From NCBI RefSeq assembly GCF_014643595.1, contig NZ_BMJT01000003.1, positions 124,001 to 188,000 on the forward strand: 64,000 bases of DNA, written 5' to 3'. Both the position numbers and the translations under genes were made by a program. Of this stretch, positions 55,776 through 64,000 are shown one piece after another. Source of the stretch: Lysinibacillus alkalisoli. GTDB taxonomy: Bacteria > Bacillota > Bacilli > Bacillales_A > Planococcaceae. Positions within the stretch are counted from its first letter, which is position 1. Every line of letters begins with the position of its first letter. Under the pieces are notes generated by a model. It had not been told where the DNA came from. It searched no databases and worked only from the letters and a program-made list of their open reading frames with translations.

Positions 55776-56009
55776 TGAAAAGTTAGCACTGAACATAGTA
55801 TAATGAAGATATAACGATTAACGTTATATCGAAAGTTATAGAAAGTGACCATACGTATCTTTATGTCACAATACTCATAGTACCGTTAAATTTAGCCCAT
55901 TTCTATACAAGCTTTTGTTTGAAAAGACGAAAAATAGGGTATATGGTATGAGAAGGGTTTTGTCATTTTTAGCTATAACATAATTGTTATAGTGAAGGGG
56001 GAAATGGAT
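55776..56009 (+). promoter_or_regulatory. spo0A upstream region with two related dyads and 0A-like boxes
   Basis: Dyad 1 is GATATAACG-N5-CGTTATATC (55808-55830), just after TATAAT (55799-55804). Dyad 2 is CTATAACA-TAAT-TGTTATAG (55973-55992), about 20 bp past a promoter TTGAAA-N17-TATGGT (55919-55947). Both share TATAAC-N6/7-GTTATA. AGACGAA (55925-55931) and TATCGAA (55827-55833) each match the 0A box TGNCGAA in six of seven bases. Confidence 0.55.
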
Positions 56010-56726
56010 GTGGATCAAATTAAAGTAGTTGTTGCAGATGATAGCAACGAGATAATTGAAGTCTTACAAGAACACTTTCACTCACATCCAATAATTAAAA
56101 TTGTGGCAACAGCAGCTAATGGCAGAGAGTGTGTGTCGATGATTGAGCAGCATCGTCCACACGTTGTCTTATTAGATAATGTGATGCCCCAACTTGATGG
56201 CATGGGTGTGTTAGAGCATATTGCAAACTCTGATGTTACACAAATAGATGAAGTTAAAATCATTATGTGTACAGCGTTTGCTAAAGATGAAATTATCAAA
56301 CGAGCAGCAAATTATGGCGCGCATTATTTCATTTCTAAACCATTTGATTTGGCGCAACTAGAAAAAGAAATTATCCATAGTATGCAAACTGAAGCGACAT
56401 CACAACTACTAGATGAACAACAAGTAATGACTTTGTTAAAAAATTTAAGTATCCCATCGCATTTAAAAGGATTTACGTATTTAGTCGAAGCTATTTTACT
56501 CGTTTATAAGCATCATCAAATTATTAATGCAATAACGAGAGAAGTTTATCCTAAAGTTGCACTTGCACATAATGCTTCAAGTGATAGTGTTGAACGAGCG
56601 ATTCGAACTGCTATTACGCAATCTTGGAGCAAACCTACTACAGCAACAAAAAAAGAGATTTTTGGGGACGAAGAGAAACCTTCCAATGCGCAATTTATTG
56701 CCAAAGTTAGTACGTATTTAAAATGA
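56010..56726 (+). CDS. spo0A: response regulator Spo0A
   Basis: This is the master regulator of the post-exponential response and of sporulation. From GTG 56010 (AGGGGG eight bases upstream) the protein is 238 residues, and the phosphorylation Asp falls at residue 56 (VVLLDNVMPQLDG), exactly as in B. subtilis. D10, D11, T88 and K110 complete the receiver. The DNA-binding domain keeps SDSVERAIRTAI, the recognition helix of Spo0A. Starts at 55992 and 56004 are less well placed. The frame is intact although spoIVB and spoIIIA are gone from their usual neighbouring places. Confidence 0.94.
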   Translation: MDQIKVVVADDSNEIIEVLQEHFHSHPIIKIVATAANGRECVSMIEQHRPHVVLLDNVMPQLDGMGVLEHIANSDVTQIDEVKIIMCTAFAKDEIIKRAANYGAHYFISKPFDLAQLEKEIIHSMQTEATSQLLDEQQVMTLLKNLSIPSHLKGFTYLVEAILLVYKHHQIINAITREVYPKVALAHNASSDSVERAIRTAITQSWSKPTTATKKEIFGDEEKPSNAQFIAKVSTYLK

Positions 56727-56767
56727 AAAAATGCTAATTACGCATCCACACGTAATTAGCATTTTTT
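56726..56767 (+). terminator. Rho-independent terminator of spo0A
   Basis: AAATGCTAATTACG pairs with CGTAATTAGCATTT and is followed by TTT. Confidence 0.92.
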
Positions 56768-56919
56768 AGTATAATATGTAGAAAAATAAATATATAGATA
56801 GTCCTAAAGTAGTTTTATATAAAAGAGTGATGGGTATATAAGACTTAAACAAATGATAACGACTAAACAAACAGTCATAGATTGATTATACTAAGAGAAA
56901 AGAGGAAAGGAGTGTACAT

Positions 56920-58488
56920 ATGACAATAATAGAAAATGATTATTTTACTTTAGCAGAACAAAATGAAAAGGTGCAAATTAAAGTAAAAGTAAGTGGTTTT
57001 TCACTTAAGCAATTTGATGTCATACTGCGTGCTAATCCGCGTGTGAAATTGACTAATTTTTCGATTTTAAAAAATGCATTAGAGCAAGCAAAAGATGAAT
57101 GGCTAGATGTTGGCACATGGTTACCTAATATCGAAGTAGATGTGGCGCGTGACAAAATGTCTGCGACCATTACTGTGCACGAAACGCTGCAAACGCTAAT
57201 AGAAGAAGAAACCCGCATTCAACAGCAAATTACAACTGCTCTTCAACAACATAAAATTACATATGGTATTAAACAAGTTCCGATGTCCATGATTGTACCA
57301 AGTAAAGCGGTACTCATTGCACAAGGAATAGAGCCAATTAATGGCAAAGACGCTAAGATTACATATTTACCTAAACCAGAGCGTAAACCCGTAATTAAAG
57401 AAGATGGAAAAGCAGACTATTATGATATGAACTTTATTATGGAAATTACAGAAGGTAGCTGGTTAGGTGAGAAGGAGTTAGCTACGGAAGGTGAACCAGG
57501 TTACAACGTATTTGGTGACGCTATCCCTGCAAAAAAGGGGCGCGACTTACCAATACGTTATGATAAAAAATCTTCTTATGAGGTAGAAGAAGACGGGAAA
57601 ATTGTTATACGCTCTAAAATTTCGGGTATTTTAGATGATGAGAAGGGTATGATTAAGGTGAGTCATCACCTGCCAATCGCTGGTGATGTTGGTGTTGAAA
57701 CAGGCAACCTTCAATTTGATGGTTCAATTGCGATTCGCGGCACAGTGAGTTCGGGTTATCGAGTAATTGCGAAAGGTGATATTTCAATTGAAGCAGCAGA
57801 AGGCGTGAGCGGAGCTGAATTAATCAAATCACTAGAAGGAGATATTTATATTCGAGGTGGTATTTTTGGCCTAGGTAAAACACAGATAGAAGCAGGTGGC
57901 AGTATTTTTGTTAAACATGTGAATGAAGCTAACTTAATAGCAGGTGAAGAAATTAATATTGGCGCTTATGCTTTAGGTTCCAATCTGAAAGCGCATACGA
58001 TTACAATGAATGAGCATAAAGGCAAAATTATGGGTGGTGAAGCCATTGCTAAAAGTAGCATTATCACAGCAATTTCTGGTAATCATCTTGAAAGACGTAC
58101 CAATTTGATTATTGATAGTGTCAATAAAAAAGAAGTGTATGCCAAAATTCAAGAACACGCACAACATTATAAAGAGCAACAACAAAAATTAGCAGAATAT
58201 GAAAAAATCCTGATTAATTTTGAAGCGATGCCAGCTAAAGATGCTTCTCAACAACAAACATATCAAGAAGTGCAATCTGCTCACGAAGAAATGTTAGATG
58301 AGATGATGAGGCAAGATTTTGAAATTAAAGAGATGATGGATAAAGTACGTCAAACTGGTAAAGAAGAAATCACAGTGACAAAAATTGCACATCCCGGCAC
58401 TTATATACAGATTGGTAAAAAATCATCCCTTTTCACTAAAGAGAAAAAGGGGCGCTTTAAATTGGAATTTGGTGAGTTAAATGTCTAA
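56920..58488 (+). CDS. FapA domain protein (DUF342)
   Basis: This 522-residue protein has an N-terminal region of about 150 residues. The FapA/DUF342 core follows (about 165-400), with the marker EGEPGYNVFG and a right-handed beta-helix-like repeat region (GDVGVETGNLQFDGSIAIRG onwards). A coiled coil spans about 405-475. FapA proteins are named for flagellar assembly in Vibrio, but most bacillar members are unstudied. AAAGGAG precedes the ATG. It overlaps the GDPD gene by 8 bp and is probably in one operon with it. Confidence 0.87.
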   Translation: MTIIENDYFTLAEQNEKVQIKVKVSGFSLKQFDVILRANPRVKLTNFSILKNALEQAKDEWLDVGTWLPNIEVDVARDKMSATITVHETLQTLIEEETRIQQQITTALQQHKITYGIKQVPMSMIVPSKAVLIAQGIEPINGKDAKITYLPKPERKPVIKEDGKADYYDMNFIMEITEGSWLGEKELATEGEPGYNVFGDAIPAKKGRDLPIRYDKKSSYEVEEDGKIVIRSKISGILDDEKGMIKVSHHLPIAGDVGVETGNLQFDGSIAIRGTVSSGYRVIAKGDISIEAAEGVSGAELIKSLEGDIYIRGGIFGLGKTQIEAGGSIFVKHVNEANLIAGEEINIGAYALGSNLKAHTITMNEHKGKIMGGEAIAKSSIITAISGNHLERRTNLIIDSVNKKEVYAKIQEHAQHYKEQQQKLAEYEKILINFEAMPAKDASQQQTYQEVQSAHEEMLDEMMRQDFEIKEMMDKVRQTGKEEITVTKIAHPGTYIQIGKKSSLFTKEKKGRFKLEFGELNV

Positions 58489-59194
58489 AAATTTAGATGT
58501 CTTTGCACATCGTGGAGGCTCTCAAACGGCGGTTGAAAATACGATGGCAGCTTTTGAAGAGGCAAGGATAATTGGCGCGACGGGTGTTGAATTAGATATA
58601 CAATTTTCAAAAGATGGGATTCCAGTCGTTTTTCATGATGATACGTTATATCGTATGACAGGAAAACGTATGGCTGTTAATGCGTTAACCGTTCAACAAC
58701 TACTCGCATTAAAGCAAGGAGGCTGCTTGACCCGGCGTTTTGTGGGGGATCGCATTACAACATTTAAAGAAGTGCAAGAGTGGGCTATACAATATGCATA
58801 TCCATTAAATGTTGAATTGAAGAAAGAAACATTACTACAAGAATCAGCGCTGAGAGCGTTAGTTCGAGAGATGGTGTTGCCAAGAGGAAGTCATATTTCT
58901 ACATTTAGTGAAGAAATCGTGCATATCGTTCACGATGAACGACCAGATATTGACTTAGCTTTACTTGTCGTAAAAGATACGGATTGGTCAACCCTTCACA
59001 CATTGCCAATTCGTTATGTACATGCACACCGAAAATATTATAAAGATGATTTATTAAATCAAGCAGCAGATGCTTCTTTAGGTGTGCGTTTGTATCACAT
59101 TACAGGAGATGAAACCTACCTTGCTCGTCCACATCGTGCTATCATTGGCTATATTACAGATTATCCAGAAAAGGTAGGACAACGAATTTTATGA
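58481..59194 (+). CDS. glycerophosphodiester phosphodiesterase (YqiK type)
   Basis: The enzyme hydrolyses glycerophosphodiesters to glycerol-3-phosphate and an alcohol. It is 237 residues of TIM-barrel fold, with catalytic FAHRGGSQTAVENT (His-Arg), VELDIQFSKDGIPVVFHDDTL (metal Glu/Asp and second His) and YPLNVELKKE. There is no signal peptide, so it is cytosolic. It overlaps both neighbours (8 bp and 4 bp). The equivalent B. subtilis gene lies downstream of spo0A. Confidence 0.92.
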   Translation: MSKNLDVFAHRGGSQTAVENTMAAFEEARIIGATGVELDIQFSKDGIPVVFHDDTLYRMTGKRMAVNALTVQQLLALKQGGCLTRRFVGDRITTFKEVQEWAIQYAYPLNVELKKETLLQESALRALVREMVLPRGSHISTFSEEIVHIVHDERPDIDLALLVVKDTDWSTLHTLPIRYVHAHRKYYKDDLLNQAADASLGVRLYHITGDETYLARPHRAIIGYITDYPEKVGQRIL

Positions 59195-59787
59195 AGATTG
59201 CATTATTTGGTGTAGGTCGCACAGGTCGACAAGTAATAGCACAAGCAAGTGAAAAGCATACTATACAGGCGCTTGTGCGTTCTGAGCGTGCAGGAAATGC
59301 CCATATGATTATAGGAGATGCTACAGATTCAAAAGCCGTTAATGAAGTAATACAAGGTTGTGACGTTGTGATTAGCGCACTAGGTACAGATCAAAATAAT
59401 GTATTGCAAAAAAACATGGCACTTGTTGTCCAGGCGATGACAGCAACAAATGTACAGAGAATTATTGTTGTAAGTACAGCCGCTATTTTAAACAGTAAAG
59501 AAAGTCCGCAATTATTACGTTATCAAACTGGTGAATCCAAACGTAGGAGTACAACAGCGGCTGAGGACCATCACACGATGTTTACGATTTTGCAAGAGAG
59601 TACATTAGATTGGACATTAGTGTGTCCGACAGCATTAATAGATGGGGATGCATTAACTTATCGAATGGCGACCGACTATTTGCCTGAAAATCCAGAAAAA
59701 ATTACTCGTGCAGCTGTAGCGAGTTGTGTGTTGAATATTATGGAAAGCAATGCCTATCAACAAAAGCGAATCGGTATTGCGCGATAA
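59191..59787 (+). CDS. NAD(P)-binding atypical short-chain dehydrogenase-like protein
   Basis: This 198-residue Rossmann protein has the dinucleotide motif LFGVGRTGRQVI at the N-terminus, then DATDSKAVNEVIQGCDVVISALG. It resembles the NAD(P)H-binding/biliverdin reductase B-like group of atypical SDR proteins (PF13460 type). The substrate is unknown. It starts at ATG overlapping the GDPD stop, ending the three-gene fapA-like operon. Confidence 0.8.
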   Translation: MKIALFGVGRTGRQVIAQASEKHTIQALVRSERAGNAHMIIGDATDSKAVNEVIQGCDVVISALGTDQNNVLQKNMALVVQAMTATNVQRIIVVSTAAILNSKESPQLLRYQTGESKRRSTTAAEDHHTMFTILQESTLDWTLVCPTALIDGDALTYRMATDYLPENPEKITRAAVASCVLNIMESNAYQQKRIGIAR

Positions 59788-59795
59788 CGAGCAAA

Positions 59796-59834
59796 TAAAA
59801 AGAAGGAGGCTTAGCCCCCTTCTTTTTATTTTTT
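59796..59834. terminator. bidirectional terminator
   Basis: AAAAAGAAGG...CCTTCTTTTT with inner GGC/GCC forms a stem with T runs on both strands. It overlaps the 3' end of the minus-strand DUF2627 gene. Confidence 0.88.
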
Positions 59835-60062
59835 TTGAAAGCGCTGTGCCACTTTACCATTTTTTCGGTCTCTGTGAAGTAAAAAGCCAGCGAAGAAACC
59901 AAAACCAATCACAAATAAAATAACGCCAATAATAAATTGCAACCATAAGAATGGTAGTGGTGCAATTAATTTTCCAAATAATGTGTCACGCATCAATTTA
60001 ATGCCACCTGCAGCCATTACTCCAGGGACTAATAAAACGAGAAATGCGGCAAAACGAGCCAT
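59826..60062 (-). CDS. yqzF: DUF2627 small membrane protein (YqzF-like)
   Basis: This 78-residue protein has two hydrophobic helices and a basic C-terminus, starting MARFAAFLVLLVPGVMAAGG, typical of DUF2627. Its function is unknown. GAGGAG lies before the ATG. In B. subtilis yqzF likewise lies upstream of the bkd locus. Confidence 0.83.
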   Translation of the reverse strand: MARFAAFLVLLVPGVMAAGGIKLMRDTLFGKLIAPLPFLWLQFIIGVILFVIGFGFFAGFLLHRDRKNGKVAQRFQKK

Positions 60063-60412
60063 TTCCTCTCCTCCTCTAACCTATGCTTAAATTTTACCTG
60101 TCATTGTGACAAAGTCAAGAAGACGGCTTGAAGTGTCATAGAAAATTCGGATGCATGAAAGAGGGTTTAAAATATTTCAGTATAATAAAAATACTACATA
60201 ATGTAGCGATGAAGCGCATGAATACAATAATTAAAAGAATTTTCAGTAAATTTAAAAAAGTATTATTTACATAAAAATAAGCAGAAAAGAGTTGCGTTTA
60301 TACGTAAATATCAGTAATGTAAAAATTAGAGATACAGTATCGTAAGCGCTTACGAAATGCTGTATATACTAAAAATGAATAATAATAAGCATGAATTAAA
60401 GGGGATGTCGTT
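60063..60412 (+). promoter_or_regulatory. bcd upstream region with a palindromic cre-like site
   Basis: This 350-bp region is AT-rich and has no gene. CGTAAGCGCTTACG (60341-60354) is a perfect palindrome that matches the cre core but differs from the full consensus at two flanking bases. TATACT at 60365-60370 is a plausible -10 element, so the site would overlap the -35 zone. I looked for a SigL -24/-12 promoter (TGGCAC-N5-TTGC), as in B. subtilis bkd, and did not find one. Confidence 0.6.
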
Positions 60413-61507
60413 ATGAAAATTTTTGAGTATATGAACAAGTATGACTATGAACAGCTGATTTTTTGTAATGATGAGGCATCAGGTTTAAAAGCAATTATTG
60501 CCATTCATGATACAACATTAGGGCCTGCACTAGGTGGAGCACGTATGTGGTCTTATGCAACAGAAGATGAAGCTATTGAAGATGCATTGCGTTTAGCAAG
60601 GGGTATGACGTATAAAAATGCAGCAGCAGGTTTAAATCTTGGTGGCGGAAAGACAGTAATTATTGGAGACCCATTCCAAGACAAAAATGAAGAAATGTTC
60701 CGAGCATTAGGTCGTTTTATTCAAAGTTTAAATGGTCGTTATATTACAGCAGAAGATGTGGGTACAACTGTGAGTGATATGGATACTATACATGAAGAAA
60801 CAGATTATGTAACAGGGATCTCACCTGCGTTTGGTTCGTCAGGAAATCCATCACCTGTAACAGCATATGGCGTCTATTTAGGGATTAAAGCTGCAGCGAA
60901 AGAAGCGTTTGGCACAGATATGCTAAAAGATCGCACAGTAGCTGTCCAAGGATTAGGTAATGTAGCGTCTCATTTATGTGATTATTTACATAAAGACGGG
61001 GCAAAGTTAATTGTGACAGATATTAATCAAGATGCGGTAAAACGTATTGTTGAAGCATATGATGCCACTGCCGTAGCACCTGATGAAATTTACGCACAAG
61101 AGGTTGATATTTTTGCACCTTGCGCACTAGGTGGTATTATTAATGATGAGACATTAGAAATGTTACAAGCAAAAGTTGTCGCTGGCTCAGCTAATAATCA
61201 ATTAAAAGATTCTAAACATGGTGACAAATTACATGAGCTTGGTATTGTATACGCACCCGACTATGTCATTAATGCAGGTGGCGTTATTAATGTAGCAGAC
61301 GAATTATATGGTTATAACAGAGAGCGTGCCATGAAACGAGTAGAAACGATTTATACAAGTTTAGAAAAAATCTTCGCTATTTCAAAAGAGAAAAACGTGC
61401 CAACTTATGTAGCAGCTAACCATTTAGCAGAAGATCGTATTGCACGTATGGCAAAGTCTCGCAGCCAATTCGTGAAAAACGAAAAAAATATTTTACACAA
61501 ACGTTAA
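60413..61507 (+). CDS. bcd: leucine/branched-chain amino-acid dehydrogenase
   Basis: The enzyme deaminates leucine, valine or isoleucine to keto acids with NAD. It has 364 residues of Glu/Leu/Phe/Val dehydrogenase fold. The substrate Lys lies in [15 protein letters not shown], and the NAD loop in [24 protein letters not shown] precedes the ATG. It feeds the keto-acid dehydrogenase encoded downstream; in B. subtilis ptb lies before and buk after bcd, and both are missing here. Confidence 0.95.
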   Translation: MKIFEYMNKYDYEQLIFCNDEASGLKAIIAIHDTTLGPALGGARMWSYATEDEAIEDALRLARGMTYKNAAAGLNLGGGKTVIIGDPFQDKNEEMFRALGRFIQSLNGRYITAEDVGTTVSDMDTIHEETDYVTGISPAFGSSGNPSPVTAYGVYLGIKAAAKEAFGTDMLKDRTVAVQGLGNVASHLCDYLHKDGAKLIVTDINQDAVKRIVEAYDATAVAPDEIYAQEVDIFAPCALGGIINDETLEMLQAKVVAGSANNQLKDSKHGDKLHELGIVYAPDYVINAGGVINVADELYGYNRERAMKRVETIYTSLEKIFAISKEKNVPTYVAANHLAEDRIARMAKSRSQFVKNEKNILHKR

Positions 61508-61512
61508 TGAAC

Positions 61513-61561
61513 AAAGCTACCCTTACAAACGAATAGCATTCGCGTGAGAGGTAGCTTTTTT
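61513..61561 (+). terminator. terminator between bcd and lpdV
   Basis: AAAGCTACC...GGTAGCTTT pairs across a long loop that contains a smaller hairpin, followed by T residues. It should separate or reduce expression of lpdV relative to bcd. Confidence 0.75.
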
Positions 61562-61577
61562 AGAAAGGAGAATGGCA

Positions 61578-63005
61578 ATGACAAATGAGTATGATTTAGT
61601 CATTATTGGTGGAGGTGCTGGCGGTTATGTCGCAGCAATTCGTGCGGCACAGAGTGGTTTGAAAACAGCGATTGTAGAACATGTAGCAATGGGAGGCACA
61701 TGTCTTCATCGAGGTTGTATTCCAAGTAAAGCCATGTTAAGAAGTGCAGAAGTTTACCGCACACTTAAGCAAGATGCAGCAGGTTACGGTGTAGAAGCAA
61801 CAGGTGTATTTTTACATTTCAATCGTGTGCAAGAACGTAAACGTGCTATCGTTCAACAATTATATTCAGGTGTACAAGGTTTAATGCAAAAAGGTCATAT
61901 TGATGTATATGAAGGTTTTGGGCGTATACTAGGCCCTTCTATTTTCTCACCAATGCCAGGGACTGTCTCAGTTGAAATGGTGGATGGCTCTGAAAATGCG
62001 ATTTTGATTCCAAAGAACGTAATTATTGCTACTGGCACAACACCACGTGTATTACCAGGCATTCCCGTAGACGGTGAGTATGTGATGACATCGGATCATG
62101 CATTAAACATTCAAGAGTTGCCTAAATCTATTTTAATTATTGGTGGCGGTGTTATTGGTGTAGAGTGGGCTTCCATGTTTATTGATTTTGGTGTTGAAGT
62201 AACAGTTTTAGAGCAAGGTGACCGCTTATTGCCACAAGAAGATACAGAGATCTCGAAAACATTATCAGCTGAACTTAGAAAGCGTGGGGTTAATTTAATT
62301 ACTGATGCAGTCGTTAAAACAGACTCATTTACACGCGAGGGCGAACATATGACATTACTAGCTGAAGTAAACGGCGAGGTACAGTCATTTGAAGGCGAGC
62401 GTATTTTCTTAAGTATTGGTCGCACGGGTAATGTTAATGATATTGGCTTGCAAAACACAGAAATTGAAGTGGAGCATGGGTTTATTAAGGTGAATGAAAA
62501 CTACCAAACAAAAGAGTCACATATTTATGCGATTGGCGATGTCATTGGTGGCGTTCAATTAGCACATGTTGCTTCTAATGAAGGTATGGCAGCTGTTGAG
62601 CATATTATTAAAGGTGAAACGACATATATTAATGGATTAGATGTACCACGTTGCATATATTCGTACCCAGAAGCAGCAAGTATTGGTTACTCCGAATCAC
62701 AAGCTAAAGAGGCAGGCTTTGATATTAAGGTAGGTAAATTCCCATTCCAAGCGAATGGTAAGGCTTTAGTTTATGGTGAGTCAGTTGGTTTTGTAAAAGT
62801 GATTGCAGATAAAAATACGAATGATTTATTAGGTGTGCATATGGTAGGGCCTCATGTGACAGATATGATTTCAGAAGCGGCATTAGCCAAGGTGCTAGAC
62901 GCTACGCCATGGGAAATTAGCTTAGCCATCCATCCACATCCAACGTTAAGTGAGGTTTTTGCAGAAGCTTCAATGGCGATTGATGGATTAGCGATTCACA
63001 AGTAA
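61578..63005 (+). CDS. lpdV: dihydrolipoyl dehydrogenase (E3) of the branched-chain keto-acid complex
   Basis: E3 reoxidises dihydrolipoyl groups with FAD and NAD. It has 475 residues from ATG 61578 (AAAGGAG eight bases upstream; ATG 61572 is too close). The FAD motif GGGAGGYVAAIRA, the redox disulfide GGTCLHRGCIPSK, a second GGGVIGVEWAS for NAD, and the C-terminal HPHPTLSE are all intact. It is the E3 of the bkd locus by position, directly before the E1 alpha gene. Confidence 0.95.
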   Translation: MTNEYDLVIIGGGAGGYVAAIRAAQSGLKTAIVEHVAMGGTCLHRGCIPSKAMLRSAEVYRTLKQDAAGYGVEATGVFLHFNRVQERKRAIVQQLYSGVQGLMQKGHIDVYEGFGRILGPSIFSPMPGTVSVEMVDGSENAILIPKNVIIATGTTPRVLPGIPVDGEYVMTSDHALNIQELPKSILIIGGGVIGVEWASMFIDFGVEVTVLEQGDRLLPQEDTEISKTLSAELRKRGVNLITDAVVKTDSFTREGEHMTLLAEVNGEVQSFEGERIFLSIGRTGNVNDIGLQNTEIEVEHGFIKVNENYQTKESHIYAIGDVIGGVQLAHVASNEGMAAVEHIIKGETTYINGLDVPRCIYSYPEAASIGYSESQAKEAGFDIKVGKFPFQANGKALVYGESVGFVKVIADKNTNDLLGVHMVGPHVTDMISEAALAKVLDATPWEISLAIHPHPTLSEVFAEASMAIDGLAIHK

Positions 63006-63017
63006 GGGGGATTTGGG

Positions 63018-64000
63018 ATGAAAGAACATATTGACTATAAAGCGTTAGGACTTACAAAAGAAGATGTACTAGCCATGTACGAAACAATGCTGATGGCTAG
63101 ACGATTAGATGAGCGCATGTGGCTTTTAAACCGCGCAGGTAAAATACCATTTGTTATTTCATGTCAAGGGCAAGAAGCAGCGCAAGTAGGAGCAGCATTT
63201 GCACTTAATCAACAAAAGGACTATGTGGCACCTTATTACCGTGACTTAGGTGTTGTGTTGCATTTCGGTATGACAGCTAAAGATTTAATGCTATCTGCTT
63301 TTGCTAAAGCCGAAGACCCTAACTCTGGTGGGCGTCAAATGCCAGGGCATTTTGGTCAAAAGAAAAACCGTATTTTATCAGGTTCTTCACCTGTAACTAC
63401 TCAAGTACCACATGCTGTAGGTGTAGCGCTAGCAGGTAAGATGAATAAAGAAGACTTTGTATCGTTTGTTACATTAGGCGAAGGGTCATCTAACCAAGGC
63501 GATTTCCATGAAGGGGCTAACTTTGCTGGTGTGCATAAATTACCAGTCATTATTATGGTTGAAAATAACCAATACGCGATTTCTGTACCACTTGATTTAC
63601 AACTTGCTTGTGAGAATGTATCCGACCGTGCAGTAGGCTATGGTATGCCAGGTGTTACAGTAGATGGCAAAAATCCATTAGCTGTTTACCAAGTAGTGAA
63701 AGAGGCAGCAGATCGTGCGCGTAATGGCGAAGGGCCAAGTTTAATTGAAACAAAGACGTATCGTTTAACAGCACATTCTTCAGATGATGACCAACGTCAA
63801 TACCGCACCAAAGAAGATATTGAGGAAGGTTTTATTAAAGACCCCATTCATTTATTTGAAAATTATTTGCGTGACGAACAACTTGCAACAGATGAAGATT
63901 TAACAGCAATCAATGAGCGCGTAATGGCAGAGGTTAATGAGGCAACAGAATATGCCGAAGCCGCTCCTTATGCTAAAGCAGAAGACTTATATACCTATGT
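63018..64000 (+). CDS. bkdAA: branched-chain 2-oxo acid dehydrogenase E1 subunit alpha (partial, runs off the window)
   Basis: The frame is open from ATG 63018 to the window end (about 327 codons) with no stop. It begins MKEHIDYKALGLTKEDVL. The TPP motif is GEGSSNQGDFHEG...ENN, and the phosphorylation-loop region YRLTAHSSDDD is present. It is the alpha subunit of the decarboxylating E1, which makes branched acyl-CoA primers for iso/anteiso fatty acids. AAGGGGG precedes the start, 12 bp after lpdV. E1 beta and E2 should follow outside the window. Confidence 0.95.
   Translation, partial: MKEHIDYKALGLTKEDVLAMYETMLMARRLDERMWLLNRAGKIPFVISCQGQEAAQVGAAFALNQQKDYVAPYYRDLGVVLHFGMTAKDLMLSAFAKAEDPNSGGRQMPGHFGQKKNRILSGSSPVTTQVPHAVGVALAGKMNKEDFVSFVTLGEGSSNQGDFHEGANFAGVHKLPVIIMVENNQYAISVPLDLQLACENVSDRAVGYGMPGVTVDGKNPLAVYQVVKEAADRARNGEGPSLIETKTYRLTAHSSDDDQRQYRTKEDIEEGFIKDPIHLFENYLRDEQLATDEDLTAINERVMAEVNEATEYAEAAPYAKAEDLYTY

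Noticed and set aside
1-64000. CRISPR arrays, insertion sequences, prophage or tRNA genes
   Set aside because: I saw no regularly spaced repeats, transposase or integrase frames, or tRNA-like cloverleaf sequences in the window.

Overview
The window is about 64 kb of low-GC Gram-positive chromosome (Bacillota, Bacillales). Gene order from about 7 kb onward follows the Bacillus subtilis ispG-sodA-pbpA-pst-rpmG-yqg-comG-gcv-yqh-acc-nusB-folD-xse-ispA-dxs-ahrC-recN-spo0A-bkd segment. I see no rRNA, tRNA, CRISPR array, transposase or prophage. Two sporulation loci that normally sit inside this segment are missing: spoIIIAA-AH between efp and accB, and spoIVB between recN and spo0A. An intact-looking spo0A remains. 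Together with the Planococcaceae-like gene content this suggests an asporogenous member such as Kurthia or a relative. That placement is inference, because I could not run a search.

Layout. 0-7 kb: malic enzyme with a cre site and strong promoter, a hypothetical protein, an alpha/beta hydrolase whose nucleophile position is Asn, ctaB, a CsbD stress protein with a SigB-type promoter, a YbfB-type transporter and a MetI-like PLP enzyme. 7-18 kb: ispG-yqfW, two membrane proteins, sodA, the penicillin-binding protein pbpA and a PhoP-boxed pstSCAB-phoU operon. 17.8-20.2 kb: an HNH nuclease and three small uncharacterised proteins. 20.3-25 kb: rpmG, yqgN, yqgQ, lipoteichoic acid synthase, yqgW, yqgX and yqgY. 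25-29.4 kb: comGA-GG under a ComK-type box, with aroK directly downstream. 29.4-33.7 kb: tandem glycine riboswitch and gcvT-gcvPA-gcvPB.

33.9-42.2 kb: yqhL, lipM, an S-layer-homology protein, yqhQ, aroQ, papA, efp and accBC. 42.2-46.6 kb: a small membrane protein whose only plausible start is ATA, RlmA-type methyltransferase, yqhY, a YitT protein and a NorA/Bmr-like efflux pump preceded by a candidate attenuator. 46.8-56.7 kb: nusB, folD, xseAB, ispA, dxs, tlyA, argR/ahrC, recN and spo0A. 56.9-64 kb: a FapA-domain protein, a GDPD, an NAD(P)-binding protein, DUF2627, and branched-chain keto-acid genes bcd-lpdV-bkdAA running off the end.

Most of the window is housekeeping: isoprenoids (ispG, ispA, dxs), fatty acid initiation (accBC), one-carbon metabolism (gcv, folD, yqgN), phosphate uptake and DNA uptake. 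The points that most merit checking are the retained spo0A beside deleted sporulation genes with two related dyads upstream of it, the ATA-start small gene, the leader terminator before the efflux pump, the ComK box with its exact 18-bp spacing, and the substituted catalytic residues in the hydrolase and the rhodanese.
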